Shown piece by piece: positions 35,466 to 42,763 of a stretch of 64,000 bases of DNA. Each line of letters starts with the position of its first letter. Positions within the stretch are counted from its first letter, which is position 1. A model generated the notes under the pieces. The model was not told where the DNA came from and made no database searches. It saw nothing but the letters and a program-made list of their open reading frames with translations. Made by a program: the position numbers and the translations under genes. The stretch is from JAOUGY01 sp963785075 (lineage in GTDB: Bacteria; Actinomycetota; Acidimicrobiia; Spongiisociales; ZC4RG35), in assembly GCA_963785075.1 (NCBI GenBank), contig CAWATW010000006.1, forward strand, positions 620,001 through 684,000. Direction: 5' to 3'.

Positions 35466-36905
35466 TTGTCCAAGAATCAGGACCTCAAGCCGATCTTCGA
35501 TCACATAGACACACGCTTCTCCGACTATGCGTCCCGGATCAGGAGATACCTCAGACAGCCCGGAGTCTCCACCACTGGTGAAGGCATCAGGGAGAGCGCC
35601 GAGCTCTCTCAGGCCCTGATGGACGAGATCGGGATCACCGACACCGAACTGGTCGAGACCGACGGCAATCCGGTCGTCTTCGGACGGATGAGCTCTTCGA
35701 AGGGCGATGCGACCAAGACCCTCATCGTCTCGTCCCTCTACGACGTCGTGCCCGTCGACGAAGAGGAGTGGATCACGCCACCGTTTGCAGCAGAGGTCAT
35801 CGACCGTGATCGGGCCAAGAGCGTGGGCATTCCCGAGGAGGCGGGCGATGTCATCATCGCCAGGGGAGCTGCCAATCAGCGCGGGCCCTCGCTCGCCTTC
35901 ATGATGGCCCTGGAGGCCGCAAAAGATGTGACAGGAGACTTGCCCATCAACTTCCTCTTCAGCCTCGACGGCGAGGAGGAGATAGCCTCACCTCATTGGC
36001 GCCAGTTCCTCGCGAAGAAGCATGATGAGCTCTCCGTCGCCGACGCGGCATTCCAGCACGGTTTCAGAACGAACGAGAGTGGCCGGCACCTCCTCCATTG
36101 TGGCTTCAAAGGCGTCGCGCTCTTCGAGCTCACAGTATCCGGCGGCGACTGGGGAGGAACTCGTGATGGTCGAGACCTCTGGGCAGCGGATATGGTGTGG
36201 GTTCACTCTCCGGTACAGAAGCTCCTCGAGGCGGTGGATGCGGTTCTCGACCCCGACGGCAGATGCAAGGTTCCCGGGTTCTACGACAACATCACGCCCC
36301 GAACCGTGGAAGAGGAGAAGATCTACACCTCTCTTCGCGAGGACCTGGATCTCGAAGCGGCAGCTGCGGCGCGCAACATCCCCCACTTCCGGTCACATAA
36401 GGATCCGCGGGACCTCTTCGTCGACCTGATCTCCGGTCCGATCCTGAACATCGATGGTCTGGTTGCCGGCTATACCGGCGCCTTCACGACCGTTATGCCG
36501 ATGGAGGCAACTGCCAAGTTCGACGTGCGTATCGTGCCCGACCAGTCGATGGATCAGTTCTTCGCCGATCTCCGCACCTACCTGGATGACATCGGGCTCG
36601 GAATGGTGCAAATCCACCGCACCGGCGGAACGGAGCCTGGCAAGACGTCGCCCTCGGACCCCTTGATTCGTGCAGCAGACAGGGCAGGAGTGTCTCACGG
36701 GTATGAGTCCGAGGTCTGGCCGATATCGGCGGCGGCCAACCCGCTGGGAATGTACGCGAGGCCGCCGTTTGACCTGCCAATTCTCTTCGCCGGAATCGGG
36801 CGAAGCGGGAATTATCACGTTCCGAACGAGTGGTGCTCCATCGAGGACGTTCGAGAGTCGATGAAGTGGGCGGTCTCGTTTGTGCATGAGTGGGCCGCGA
36901 TCTAG
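35466..36905 (+). CDS. M20-peptidase homologue with two metal ligands replaced, second copy
   Basis: A 479-aa paralogue of the protein at 25879. TTG 35466 is chosen because GAGAGGA lies seven bases before it and the N-terminus (NQDLKPIFDHIDTRFSDYAS) then lines up with the first copy. It has the same changes: LYD for HxD (SSLYDVVPVDEEEW) and Asn for the bridging Asp (RGAANQRGPS). EE in LDGEEEI, the DVRIVPDQ block and the late His of NYHVPNEW are kept. It is transcribed with the third triple-RidA gene, repeating the RidA/M20 pairing of the importer operon. Confidence 0.8.
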   Translation: MSKNQDLKPIFDHIDTRFSDYASRIRRYLRQPGVSTTGEGIRESAELSQALMDEIGITDTELVETDGNPVVFGRMSSSKGDATKTLIVSSLYDVVPVDEEEWITPPFAAEVIDRDRAKSVGIPEEAGDVIIARGAANQRGPSLAFMMALEAAKDVTGDLPINFLFSLDGEEEIASPHWRQFLAKKHDELSVADAAFQHGFRTNESGRHLLHCGFKGVALFELTVSGGDWGGTRDGRDLWAADMVWVHSPVQKLLEAVDAVLDPDGRCKVPGFYDNITPRTVEEEKIYTSLREDLDLEAAAAARNIPHFRSHKDPRDLFVDLISGPILNIDGLVAGYTGAFTTVMPMEATAKFDVRIVPDQSMDQFFADLRTYLDDIGLGMVQIHRTGGTEPGKTSPSDPLIRAADRAGVSHGYESEVWPISAAANPLGMYARPPFDLPILFAGIGRSGNYHVPNEWCSIEDVRESMKWAVSFVHEWAAI

Positions 36906-36924
36906 GGCCTGACCGCTTTCTAGT

Positions 36925-36954
36925 CAGAGCTTCCGGGGCCAACCCGGGGCTCTG
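36925..36954 (+). terminator. Imperfect hairpin after the second M20 gene
   Basis: CAGAGC (36925-36930) and GCTCTG (36949-36954) enclose a CCGGG/CCCGG inner stem. It starts 19 bases after the stop at 36905 and lies 60 bases before the MFS start. No T run is present, so efficiency is doubtful. Confidence 0.4.
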
Positions 36955-37014
36955 GCCGCTGCTAGCTGGGTTGCGTAGAGCCGTGGATCCCGAAACGCCG
37001 GACGCGAGCAGCCC

Positions 37015-38262
37015 ATGACGCCTCGCCGCGCCTTCCGAAGTCTTGTACTCGATGTGCGGCCACTTCGTCGATCCTCTCGATTTCGAAAGCTGTTCCTCGG
37101 CCAACTGTTGGCGTTCGTCGGAAGGCAGATGACGGTGGTGGCGGTGCCCTATCAGGCGTACCTCCTGACGGAATCGACCCTCGTCGTCGGGCTGCTGGGT
37201 TTCATTCAGTTCATCCCCTTGATCGTTGCCTCGGTGCTCGGCGGCGCGGTGATCGACGCAGTGGATCGGCGAAAGGTGCTGGTCGTGAGTCAGATTCTTC
37301 TGGCCGGCACCGCTGTCGGCCTCGCCGTCAATGCTGCGACAGATCGGCCGAAGGTCTGGCCGTTGTTCCTGTTGAGCGCGCTCAATGCTGCACTCTCCGC
37401 GGTCGACAGCCCAGCCCGCGCTGCGGCCGTCCCGTCCCTTCTCGATCGCGACCTCGTGGTTTCAGGGTTTGCTCTCAACCAGACGCTTGCCCAGGTAGGG
37501 ACGGGACTTGGCCCCGCCGTGGCTGGATACCTCATCGCTCAGACCAGCCTCACCTGGACTTATGGGTTCGAAGCTGCGGCCTTTCTCGGCGCGGCGCTGG
37601 CGATGGTGGGCGTAGGACCGCTTATCCCGGAGGGAGGCGGAAGGACGGTCAGTTGGGACTCCATCCGTGAAGGCCTCGCTCACATTCGAAGCCAGAGCCT
37701 TCTCCAAGGTCTGATCCTCATCGATCTCAACGCCATGGTCTTTGGGATGCCTCGAGCTCTTTTCCCTGCCATGGGGACTGTGATGTTCGGCGGGGATGCC
37801 TCGACGGTGGGATTGCTCTACGCAGCGCCCGGCATCGGTGCACTGATCGCGGCGATCACCTCCGGCTGGGTCACTGCAGTCCGGCGCAGCGGTCGAGTGA
37901 TCGTCGGTTCGGTCGTGTTGTGGGGAGCGTCGATAGCCGTCGTCGGCTTCTCTTCATCGCTCGTGCTGGCGCTCGTGCTACTAGCGATTGCGGGAGGTGC
38001 AGACGTCGTCTCGGCAGTCTTCCGGAACACCGTCCTCCAGATGAGTGTGCCAGATCCCTTACGGGGTCGGCTGTCTGCGATCTATACCGCCGTGGTCAGC
38101 GGTGGTCCTCGTCTTGGAGACCTGGAGGCAGGAGCAGTCGCGGCTGCCGTGTCGACGCCGTTCTCGATCGCCTCCGGCGGAGTTGCTTGCGTAGTCGGGG
38201 CGATCGTCATCGCGAAGAAGATGCCCCAGATGTGGACCTACCGAACGGCACCCGAGGAGTGA
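37015..38262 (+). CDS. MFS transporter (EntS/MFS_3-like)
   Basis: A 415-aa transporter with about twelve helices. An N-terminal LFLGQLLAFVGRQMTVVAVP helix, the DAVDRRKVLV cytosolic loop, NAALSAVDSPARAAAVPSLL and VFRNTVLQMSVPDPLRGRLS are MFS_3/EntS marks. Such proteins export siderophores, drugs or metabolites. It follows the M20 gene at 109 bases in the same direction and may export an end product of the island. ATG 37015 lacks a strong ribosome site. Confidence 0.8.
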   Translation: MTPRRAFRSLVLDVRPLRRSSRFRKLFLGQLLAFVGRQMTVVAVPYQAYLLTESTLVVGLLGFIQFIPLIVASVLGGAVIDAVDRRKVLVVSQILLAGTAVGLAVNAATDRPKVWPLFLLSALNAALSAVDSPARAAAVPSLLDRDLVVSGFALNQTLAQVGTGLGPAVAGYLIAQTSLTWTYGFEAAAFLGAALAMVGVGPLIPEGGGRTVSWDSIREGLAHIRSQSLLQGLILIDLNAMVFGMPRALFPAMGTVMFGGDASTVGLLYAAPGIGALIAAITSGWVTAVRRSGRVIVGSVVLWGASIAVVGFSSSLVLALVLLAIAGGADVVSAVFRNTVLQMSVPDPLRGRLSAIYTAVVSGGPRLGDLEAGAVAAAVSTPFSIASGGVACVVGAIVIAKKMPQMWTYRTAPEE

Positions 38263-38372
38263 AGATGAGATCCCTTGACGGCACCGACCATTTCAACCAG
38301 TGGGCTCGACATTCAGAGACGAGGAGGATGGAAACGTGAGAGGACACCGATTCGCCCGGCCGTCGACGGCTG

Positions 38373-38412
38373 CTGACCACGCTCGCGTAGTTCTGACCAC
38401 GCTCACCTAGTT
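38373..38412. repeat. Two tandem 20-bp repeats
   Basis: CTGACCACGCTCGCGTAGTT (38373-38392) is followed directly by CTGACCACGCTCACCTAGTT (38393-38412), with 18 of 20 bases the same. Such short repeats can be the inner end of an insertion sequence, but no transposase remains nearby. Confidence 0.5.
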
Positions 38413-38428
38413 CTCCCCGGACCTGCTC

Positions 38429-38458
38429 GGCGGGTTCCCACGACCGCGGGAACCCGCC
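38429..38458. terminator. 11-bp perfect hairpin
   Basis: GGCGGGTTCCC (38429-38439) pairs perfectly with GGGAACCCGCC (38448-38458) round an 8-base loop. It lies 167 bases after the MFS gene stop and could end transcripts leaving the island. No T run follows. Confidence 0.5.
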
Positions 38459-38518
38459 CTCACTGAAACGCCTCGCCGGCCTGAGGGAAATACCAGGCGT
38501 TTGGGGTACCCCTCTCTA

Positions 38519-38546
38519 GGCGGGCTGTCAGCAACGACAGTCCGCC
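38519..38546. terminator. 11-bp hairpin before the molybdopterin-oxidoreductase fragment
   Basis: GGCGGGCTGTC (38519-38529) and GACAGTCCGCC (38536-38546) form an 11-bp stem with one G-T pair and a 6-base loop. It lies 22 bases before the fragment's ATG, so it may be a boundary or leader structure. Confidence 0.4.
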
Positions 38547-38567
38547 AGCCGGAGAGGAACGCTCCTG

Positions 38568-38849
38568 ATGCTGACCCAGGGGAAAGACGTGGAGATTCAC
38601 ACGTTGAGGCGGCATCGATCGGTCGTCGTGAACTCGCAAACCGGATACGCCCGCCGATTCCCGGCGCGGGACACGGACTCACTCTGGCTGGTGACCCATG
38701 TCGGCGGGAGGCCGCTCAGCGCCGGCCATGGGTTTCCGGCGAGAATCGTGGCCCCCGGTCGACGGGGATTCTGGTGGGTCAAGTGGGTGACGGACATCCA
38801 CACCTCGGATGTTCCGTGGTGGGTTCAGCTTCCGTTCCCGGCAACGTGA
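38568..38849 (+). pseudogene. C-terminal fragment of a molybdopterin-dependent oxidoreductase
   Basis: A 93-residue open frame. From about residue 20 on, SVVVNSQTGYARRFPARD, LVTHVGGRPLSAGHGFPAR, IVAPGRRGFWWVKWVTDI and PWWVQLPFP match the end of the sulfite-oxidase/YedY-like molybdopterin domain of actinobacterial membrane-anchored oxidoreductases. The large N-terminal part with the molybdenum-ligating cysteine is absent, so the fragment cannot be an enzyme by itself. It is bordered by hairpins on both sides and by the tandem repeat on the left. Confidence 0.7.
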
Positions 38850-38879
38850 CGGCCCCCGGCCGATCCGGAGGCCGTCACG
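38845..38879 (+). terminator. 10-bp perfect hairpin at the end of the fragment
   Basis: CGTGACGGCC (38845-38854), which includes the stop codon, pairs with GGCCGTCACG (38870-38879) round a 15-base loop. Placement at the gene end suits a terminator; there is no T run. Confidence 0.5.
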
Positions 38880-39029
38880 ACACGTCGTCGGGCGAGGCCT
38901 CTCGAGATCGACTGCGCCCGTGGGCGATCAGAAGGACCACCGGGACGGTACAGGCTCCGGCCGGCGGCGCCGTTTGAACCCGCGACCGTCGGTTCGACCC
39001 GGCGTATCGTTCCTCCCAAAGGAGGACGT

Positions 39030-39461
39030 ATGCAGAACCAGGTGAGCATGTTGCCGGGCGTCATGCGAGGGGAAGAGATGATCAGCTACCCGAGCGACCA
39101 GATCTACCTGCGCGGAATCGGCCACGGCAATGTGCAGGTCATCGAGTACTGGAGCACGGACCGAGCCGGGCCCCCGAGACACGCTCATGCTTGGGACGAG
39201 GTCGAAGTAGTGATCGACGGGGAGGTCGAGTTCGAGGTCGGGGACGAAACCGTCAGCGGTGGGCCCGGCACCGTGCAGTTCCTACCCGCCGGGGTACCAC
39301 ATTCCGTGCGCGTTCGGGAAGGCGAAGCACGTCTCATCTTCGTGACGATAGGGGCACCATACGACGACTTCGCCCGTGAGATGGCCCGGCTCCAGGAGGA
39401 GGGCTCTGTTCCGGAGACGATCGCCGCTCGTGCATGGGATTTCGGCGTCACGCTGGGCTGA
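39030..39461 (+). CDS. Cupin-2 domain protein
   Basis: A 143-aa single cupin. The first metal motif RHAHAWDEVEVVIDGEVEFEV gives two His and an acidic residue, and the second is PAGVPHSVRVREGEARL. The small beta barrel binds a metal and acts in isomerases, dioxygenases or sensors; no specific function can be read. ATG 39030 follows AAAGGAGGACGT, a very strong ribosome site. It stands alone. Confidence 0.8.
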   Translation: MQNQVSMLPGVMRGEEMISYPSDQIYLRGIGHGNVQVIEYWSTDRAGPPRHAHAWDEVEVVIDGEVEFEVGDETVSGGPGTVQFLPAGVPHSVRVREGEARLIFVTIGAPYDDFAREMARLQEEGSVPETIAARAWDFGVTLG

Positions 39462-39692
39462 CACGGCCACCAATGGGCGGTGACCTCAGAGCCTGGCCGG
39501 CCCGGGCAGCCGAGAAGAGCCCTCTGGATCTACGGATGCGGCGCCGACTCGGACCCCATCGCCGTCGCCCGCGGGAGAGACGGAGACCTCCTCCAGAAGA
39601 AGCTGGTGAGGTGGGCCGTAGCTCCGGTGGCGACGGCTCTCACAGTGACGGGCTCGAGCCGAGCGCTTCTGGGCGTCGAGCCTCGCGATGAG

Positions 39693-40187
39693 CTACCGGA
39701 GCGCGGACTCGACGTGACCCGACAGGTTCATCTGTCCAACTCTCAGCGCCTCAGTAGCCGACCTTGGCCACGTCCAGGCGTAGTACACGATCGCTGCAAG
39801 CAGGGCCACCTCGATGGCGCTGCCGAGCACGTAGTAGTTCCATTCGCCGACGGCTCCGGCGACGATCGTCGAGGCGTAGATGACGCTCAGCACGATGTTG
39901 GCGATCCGGTCGATGCCTGGCCGCAGGACCAGCGTCCCGAACACCATCAGGCTGGGGATCACGATGTAGATGGTCGTGGCGAGCAGGAACCCTTCGCCGA
40001 TGGCGAACCCGCTGATCTCCCCGGCCTCGACATCGGCCCGGAAGTCAGGTCGATAGAGGCTGAAGATGTCGACGTAGGCAAAGACGAAGAGCATCGCGGT
40101 CCACAGAGCCGAGATCTTGACCCTCACATTGACGTGGAAGGGCTGAAGTCCCGCGGCCTTCCGTGTCATGTCCTCTTTGGCAAGCAT
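39693..40187 (-). CDS. Four-helix membrane protein under TetR-type control
   Basis: A 164-aa protein from ATG 40187, seven bases after GGAGAA. Four hydrophobic stretches are seen (ISALWTAMLFVFAYVDIFSL, TTIYIVIPSLMVFGTLV, RIANIVLSVIYASTIVAG, AIEVALLAAIVYYAW). It resembles DUF6326-type proteins; no catalytic residues can be named. It is divergent from a TetR gene with a twin palindrome between, so it is the likely regulated target. Confidence 0.7.
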   Translation of the reverse strand: MLAKEDMTRKAAGLQPFHVNVRVKISALWTAMLFVFAYVDIFSLYRPDFRADVEAGEISGFAIGEGFLLATTIYIVIPSLMVFGTLVLRPGIDRIANIVLSVIYASTIVAGAVGEWNYYVLGSAIEVALLAAIVYYAWTWPRSATEALRVGQMNLSGHVESALR

Positions 40188-40218
40188 CTGACGTTCTCCA
40201 ATCACTCACTCGACTGGC

Positions 40219-40250
40219 TTACTTAGTAATCCTATCTGGTTACTTAGTAA
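40219..40250. promoter_or_regulatory. Twin palindromic operator TTACTTAGTAA
   Basis: The 11-base palindrome TTACT-T-AGTAA occurs at 40219-40229 and again at 40240-40250, exactly 21 bases apart, two turns of the helix. Together with flanking GC they also form one larger dyad. It lies between divergent TetR (40264) and membrane-protein (40187) starts and is a strong candidate TetR binding site. Confidence 0.75.
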
Positions 40251-40263
40251 GCTGTCAAGTGAG

Positions 40264-40944
40264 ATGCCAGGAAAGCAACAACCCAGAACCCGCGCTCCGT
40301 TGACCAGGGAACGGATCCTTCAGGCGGCCGTGGACCTCGCCGATCGAAGCGGGCTCGAGGCTCTGACAATGCGCCGGTTGGGTGCGGAGCTCGGTGTCGA
40401 GGCGATGTCGCTCTACAAACATGTCAGCAGCAAGGACGAAATCCTGGACGAGATCATCGAGTTCGTCATCGGCGAGATCGAGATCCCGGACCGCGGTGCG
40501 GCCTGGAGAGAAGCGATGAGACGGCGGGCGGTCTCGGCGCGGGAAGTACTCGGTCGTCACTCGTGGGCGATCGGGCTGCTCGAAGCCCGCGGCTCGACCG
40601 GGCCCACCGTCATGCGATACCTGAATGCGATCCTCGGAAACCTGCGTTTGGCGGGCTTCTCGATCGAAAATGCAGCCCACGCCTTCTGGCTGCTGGACAG
40701 CTACGTCTACGGGCATGTGGTCCAGGAGACCAACCTTCCGATCAGCACCCCGGAGGAGAAGACAGCCTCCGCAGCATCAGTCCAGGAGCTGATCACCGTG
40801 GACGAGTTCCCGCACCTGGTCGAATTGGAGGAGCACGCGCTCACATCTGAGTACAGCTTCGACAACGAATTCGAGTTTGGCCTCGAGCTCATCCTGGACG
40901 CCCTCGAGGATCTCGACGAGAGATCCCCCGGCAGCATGGTCTAG
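40264..40944 (+). CDS. TetR-family regulator
   Basis: A 226-aa regulator. The N-terminal helix-turn-helix is clear (TRERILQAAVDLADRSG, LTMRRLGAELGVEAMSLYKH), and the C-terminal part (VMRYLNAILGNLRLAGFS, AAHAFWLLDSYVYGHV, FEFGLELILDAL) is of the tetracycline-repressor type with a ligand pocket. It starts at ATG 40264, directly after the twin operator, so it probably represses itself and the membrane protein on the other strand. The ligand is unknown. Confidence 0.85.
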   Translation: MPGKQQPRTRAPLTRERILQAAVDLADRSGLEALTMRRLGAELGVEAMSLYKHVSSKDEILDEIIEFVIGEIEIPDRGAAWREAMRRRAVSAREVLGRHSWAIGLLEARGSTGPTVMRYLNAILGNLRLAGFSIENAAHAFWLLDSYVYGHVVQETNLPISTPEEKTASAASVQELITVDEFPHLVELEEHALTSEYSFDNEFEFGLELILDALEDLDERSPGSMV

Positions 40945-41371
40945 CTGCGATCCAGTCCTTCCTGGAGCCGTCCGGCCGTGGGGGCGATCGTTTCCCCCTG
41001 CGATGTTCGACACCGAGATGATCCAAGCCGGAGCCTCGGTCGAAGGCGCAGTACGGTTCGCAATTCAGGGTTCGGGGGCTATCGGTTTCGCCGATGGAAA
41101 CGGCGACCACGTCGCCACATCGAGCGCGGCGATTCGACGCTGCCATGCACACACGCCGTGACCCCCTGCGCATCTTGACAGCGGGCCCATAGGTTGCGCC
41201 GGCCGCAGCTTCGCAGGAGGTTGCGGCCGGGAACCGCGCCGGGCAGTCGTGGCCGAGCGGATCTGTGTCTGCGACAACCGGACGCGGATATCAACCGATC
41301 GGTGGATGTGGGCAGGCGTTCCAGCCCTGACACTGGACCCAGCTCAGAGACCTCCACCGAAAGGAATCGAC
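40945..41371. other. 427-bp region without a gene
   Basis: No family was recognised on either strand. It contains a hairpin, CCGGCCGCA (41199-41207) with TGCGGCCGG (41222-41230), 14-base loop, and a TTGACA at 41175-41180 without a good -10. It must carry the promoter of the membrane/two-component operon that starts at 41372. Confidence 0.4.
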
Positions 41372-41629
41372 ATGAGCAACCGATCGAGACAGCACGCCAT
41401 CCACCGCATCAGGGCCCGCCGGCACTTCGCCATCTACCTGGTGTTCTACCTGGCACTGATGGCGTACTTCGTATCCCTCTGGGCCCGGTCCGGCGCCAAC
41501 GACTTCTGGCCCGTGTGGCCGTTGCTCGGTGGGGGAATCGGCCTCGCCGCCCAGGCGTCGCACCTGTTCGACTGGCACATGCCTATCGCAGAGGAGAGGA
41601 TCCAGCGTGAGATCGACCGCAGCATCTGA
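41372..41629 (+). CDS. 2TM-domain small membrane protein
   Basis: An 85-aa protein from ATG 41372 after AAAGGAATC. RARRHFAIYLVFYLALMAYF and WPVWPLLGGGIGLAAQASHL are the two helices of the 2TM domain family (PF13239), which is often placed beside LytTR or NarL-type regulators. It is the first gene of a rightward operon with two further membrane proteins and a histidine kinase/response regulator pair. It overlaps the next gene by 23 bases. Confidence 0.75.
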   Translation: MSNRSRQHAIHRIRARRHFAIYLVFYLALMAYFVSLWARSGANDFWPVWPLLGGGIGLAAQASHLFDWHMPIAEERIQREIDRSI

Positions 41630-42296
41630 TCACCTGGCGTCACAGGTGACCCGTCCAAGCCTGGCGTCCGCGTTGACGTCCCTGCTACCCACCGGAGTAT
41701 TCCTCGTGTTCGACGGCTGGTTCGGTCTCGCCGCCGGCATGATCGCAGCCAGCATCACAATGGTGGTCTTCCTCGTCCTCCGAAGGAGCGGCGGCGCCGG
41801 CATCGGAATCCTGCTGCCGATCTCCCTCAGCTTCGTGGTCGTGAAAGCCATTGCGGGAGTCGTCACCGAATCACCGGTGGTCTACTTCGGTGCGGGGGTC
41901 GCCTTCAGCGCCCTCGCCGCGATCGCCATTGGAGCCACCGCCTTCACGAAGCGTCCGGCGGCTTCCTACGCGATTCCACTCGTGACGCCCTACAAGCATC
42001 TGTCTCCTGACCATCCTGTGTATCGGAGGGTCTCAGCGCAGGTCACCGCAGTCGTGGCGCTCGCCGAACTCGTGATGACGACATGGGAGGCGTGGCACCT
42101 CACCGTCTCTAGTGCCTCCGAGTTCCTCGCCACACGGACGTTGATGGCATGGCCGGTGATGGGCGTCGTCATCTTCTTTGTGATCTTCTACGTCCGCTTC
42201 CGCCTTGACCGCTACGAGTATGCCCTCGAGCTGAATGCCGAGGTCACGGTGGCAAACGATGTGCACGTTCCCGAATTGAAAGGATCCGCATCATGA
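41607..42296 (+). CDS. Multi-helix membrane protein (DUF3159/VC0807-like)
   Basis: A 229-aa protein. GTG 41607 is chosen because GAGGAGAGGA lies just before it. Segments such as PTGVFLVFDGWFGLAAGMIA, MVVFLVLRRSGGAGIG, GIGILLPISLSFVVVKAIAG and VMGVVIFFVIFYVRFR point to five or six helices, resembling the septation-protein-A-like DUF3159 group. The stop overlaps the next ATG by four bases. No enzyme function is evident. Confidence 0.6.
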   Translation: MRSTAASDHLASQVTRPSLASALTSLLPTGVFLVFDGWFGLAAGMIAASITMVVFLVLRRSGGAGIGILLPISLSFVVVKAIAGVVTESPVVYFGAGVAFSALAAIAIGATAFTKRPAASYAIPLVTPYKHLSPDHPVYRRVSAQVTAVVALAELVMTTWEAWHLTVSSASEFLATRTLMAWPVMGVVIFFVIFYVRFRLDRYEYALELNAEVTVANDVHVPELKGSAS

Positions 42297-42742
42297 CCGC
42301 AACAGATACACGACAGGCGACTCATGTCACCAAGACGCGCCTCTCCATCCCACACCTTGCCAAGCTCTGGGCAGCCGGAACCAGCACTGCTGTCCTCCTG
42401 ATCGCCACGGCGTACCTGGTTGCACAGGTGTTGGCCGACCCTCTGGTTGTCGCAGGCACGGGCGAGGTCACCCTTGGCAACGTCACCGGATTCACTGTCT
42501 TGGGAGCCACAGTCGGTACGGCCCTCGCCTACCCGATCCGGCGGTTCGCGCGCCGGCCACGGCCGACGTTCCTCGCCGTGACCCTGATCGCGCTGGCCGG
42601 ATACGCGGTGGTCCCCATCACTGCGGCCGAGTCGGTCCAGACAGCTATCTGGTTGAACATCTTCCATCTGGTCGTGGCAATCCCCGTGATTGGGATCCTC
42701 TCCCGCTCGCTGCCCGGTGATCGGACACCGACCGAGGCGTAA
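42293..42742 (+). CDS. Four-helix membrane protein (DUF6069-like)
   Basis: A 149-aa protein beginning at ATG 42293 inside the previous stop. Its four helices are LWAAGTSTAVLLIATAYLVA, VTGFTVLGATVGTALAY, FLAVTLIALAGYAVVPI and LNIFHLVVAIPVIGIL, matching the general form of DUF6069 proteins common in actinobacteria. It is 21 bases before the histidine kinase and likely part of the same envelope-sensing unit. Confidence 0.6.
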   Translation: MTATDTRQATHVTKTRLSIPHLAKLWAAGTSTAVLLIATAYLVAQVLADPLVVAGTGEVTLGNVTGFTVLGATVGTALAYPIRRFARRPRPTFLAVTLIALAGYAVVPITAAESVQTAIWLNIFHLVVAIPVIGILSRSLPGDRTPTEA

Positions 42743-42763
42743 GCTCCCGACGGGACCAGTCTC

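Larger units (their letters stand above)
38263..38565. other. 303-bp region with repeats and hairpins, no gene
   Basis: No protein was recognised. It holds a 20-bp tandem pair and two strong hairpins, listed separately, and marks the right border of the catabolic island. The mixture of repeats with a truncated gene next to it suggests a site of past rearrangement. Confidence 0.45.

Noticed and set aside
39480..40226. A 248-codon plus-strand protein
   Set aside because: It overlaps the minus-strand membrane protein and the TetR operator, and its composition is that of antisense sequence.
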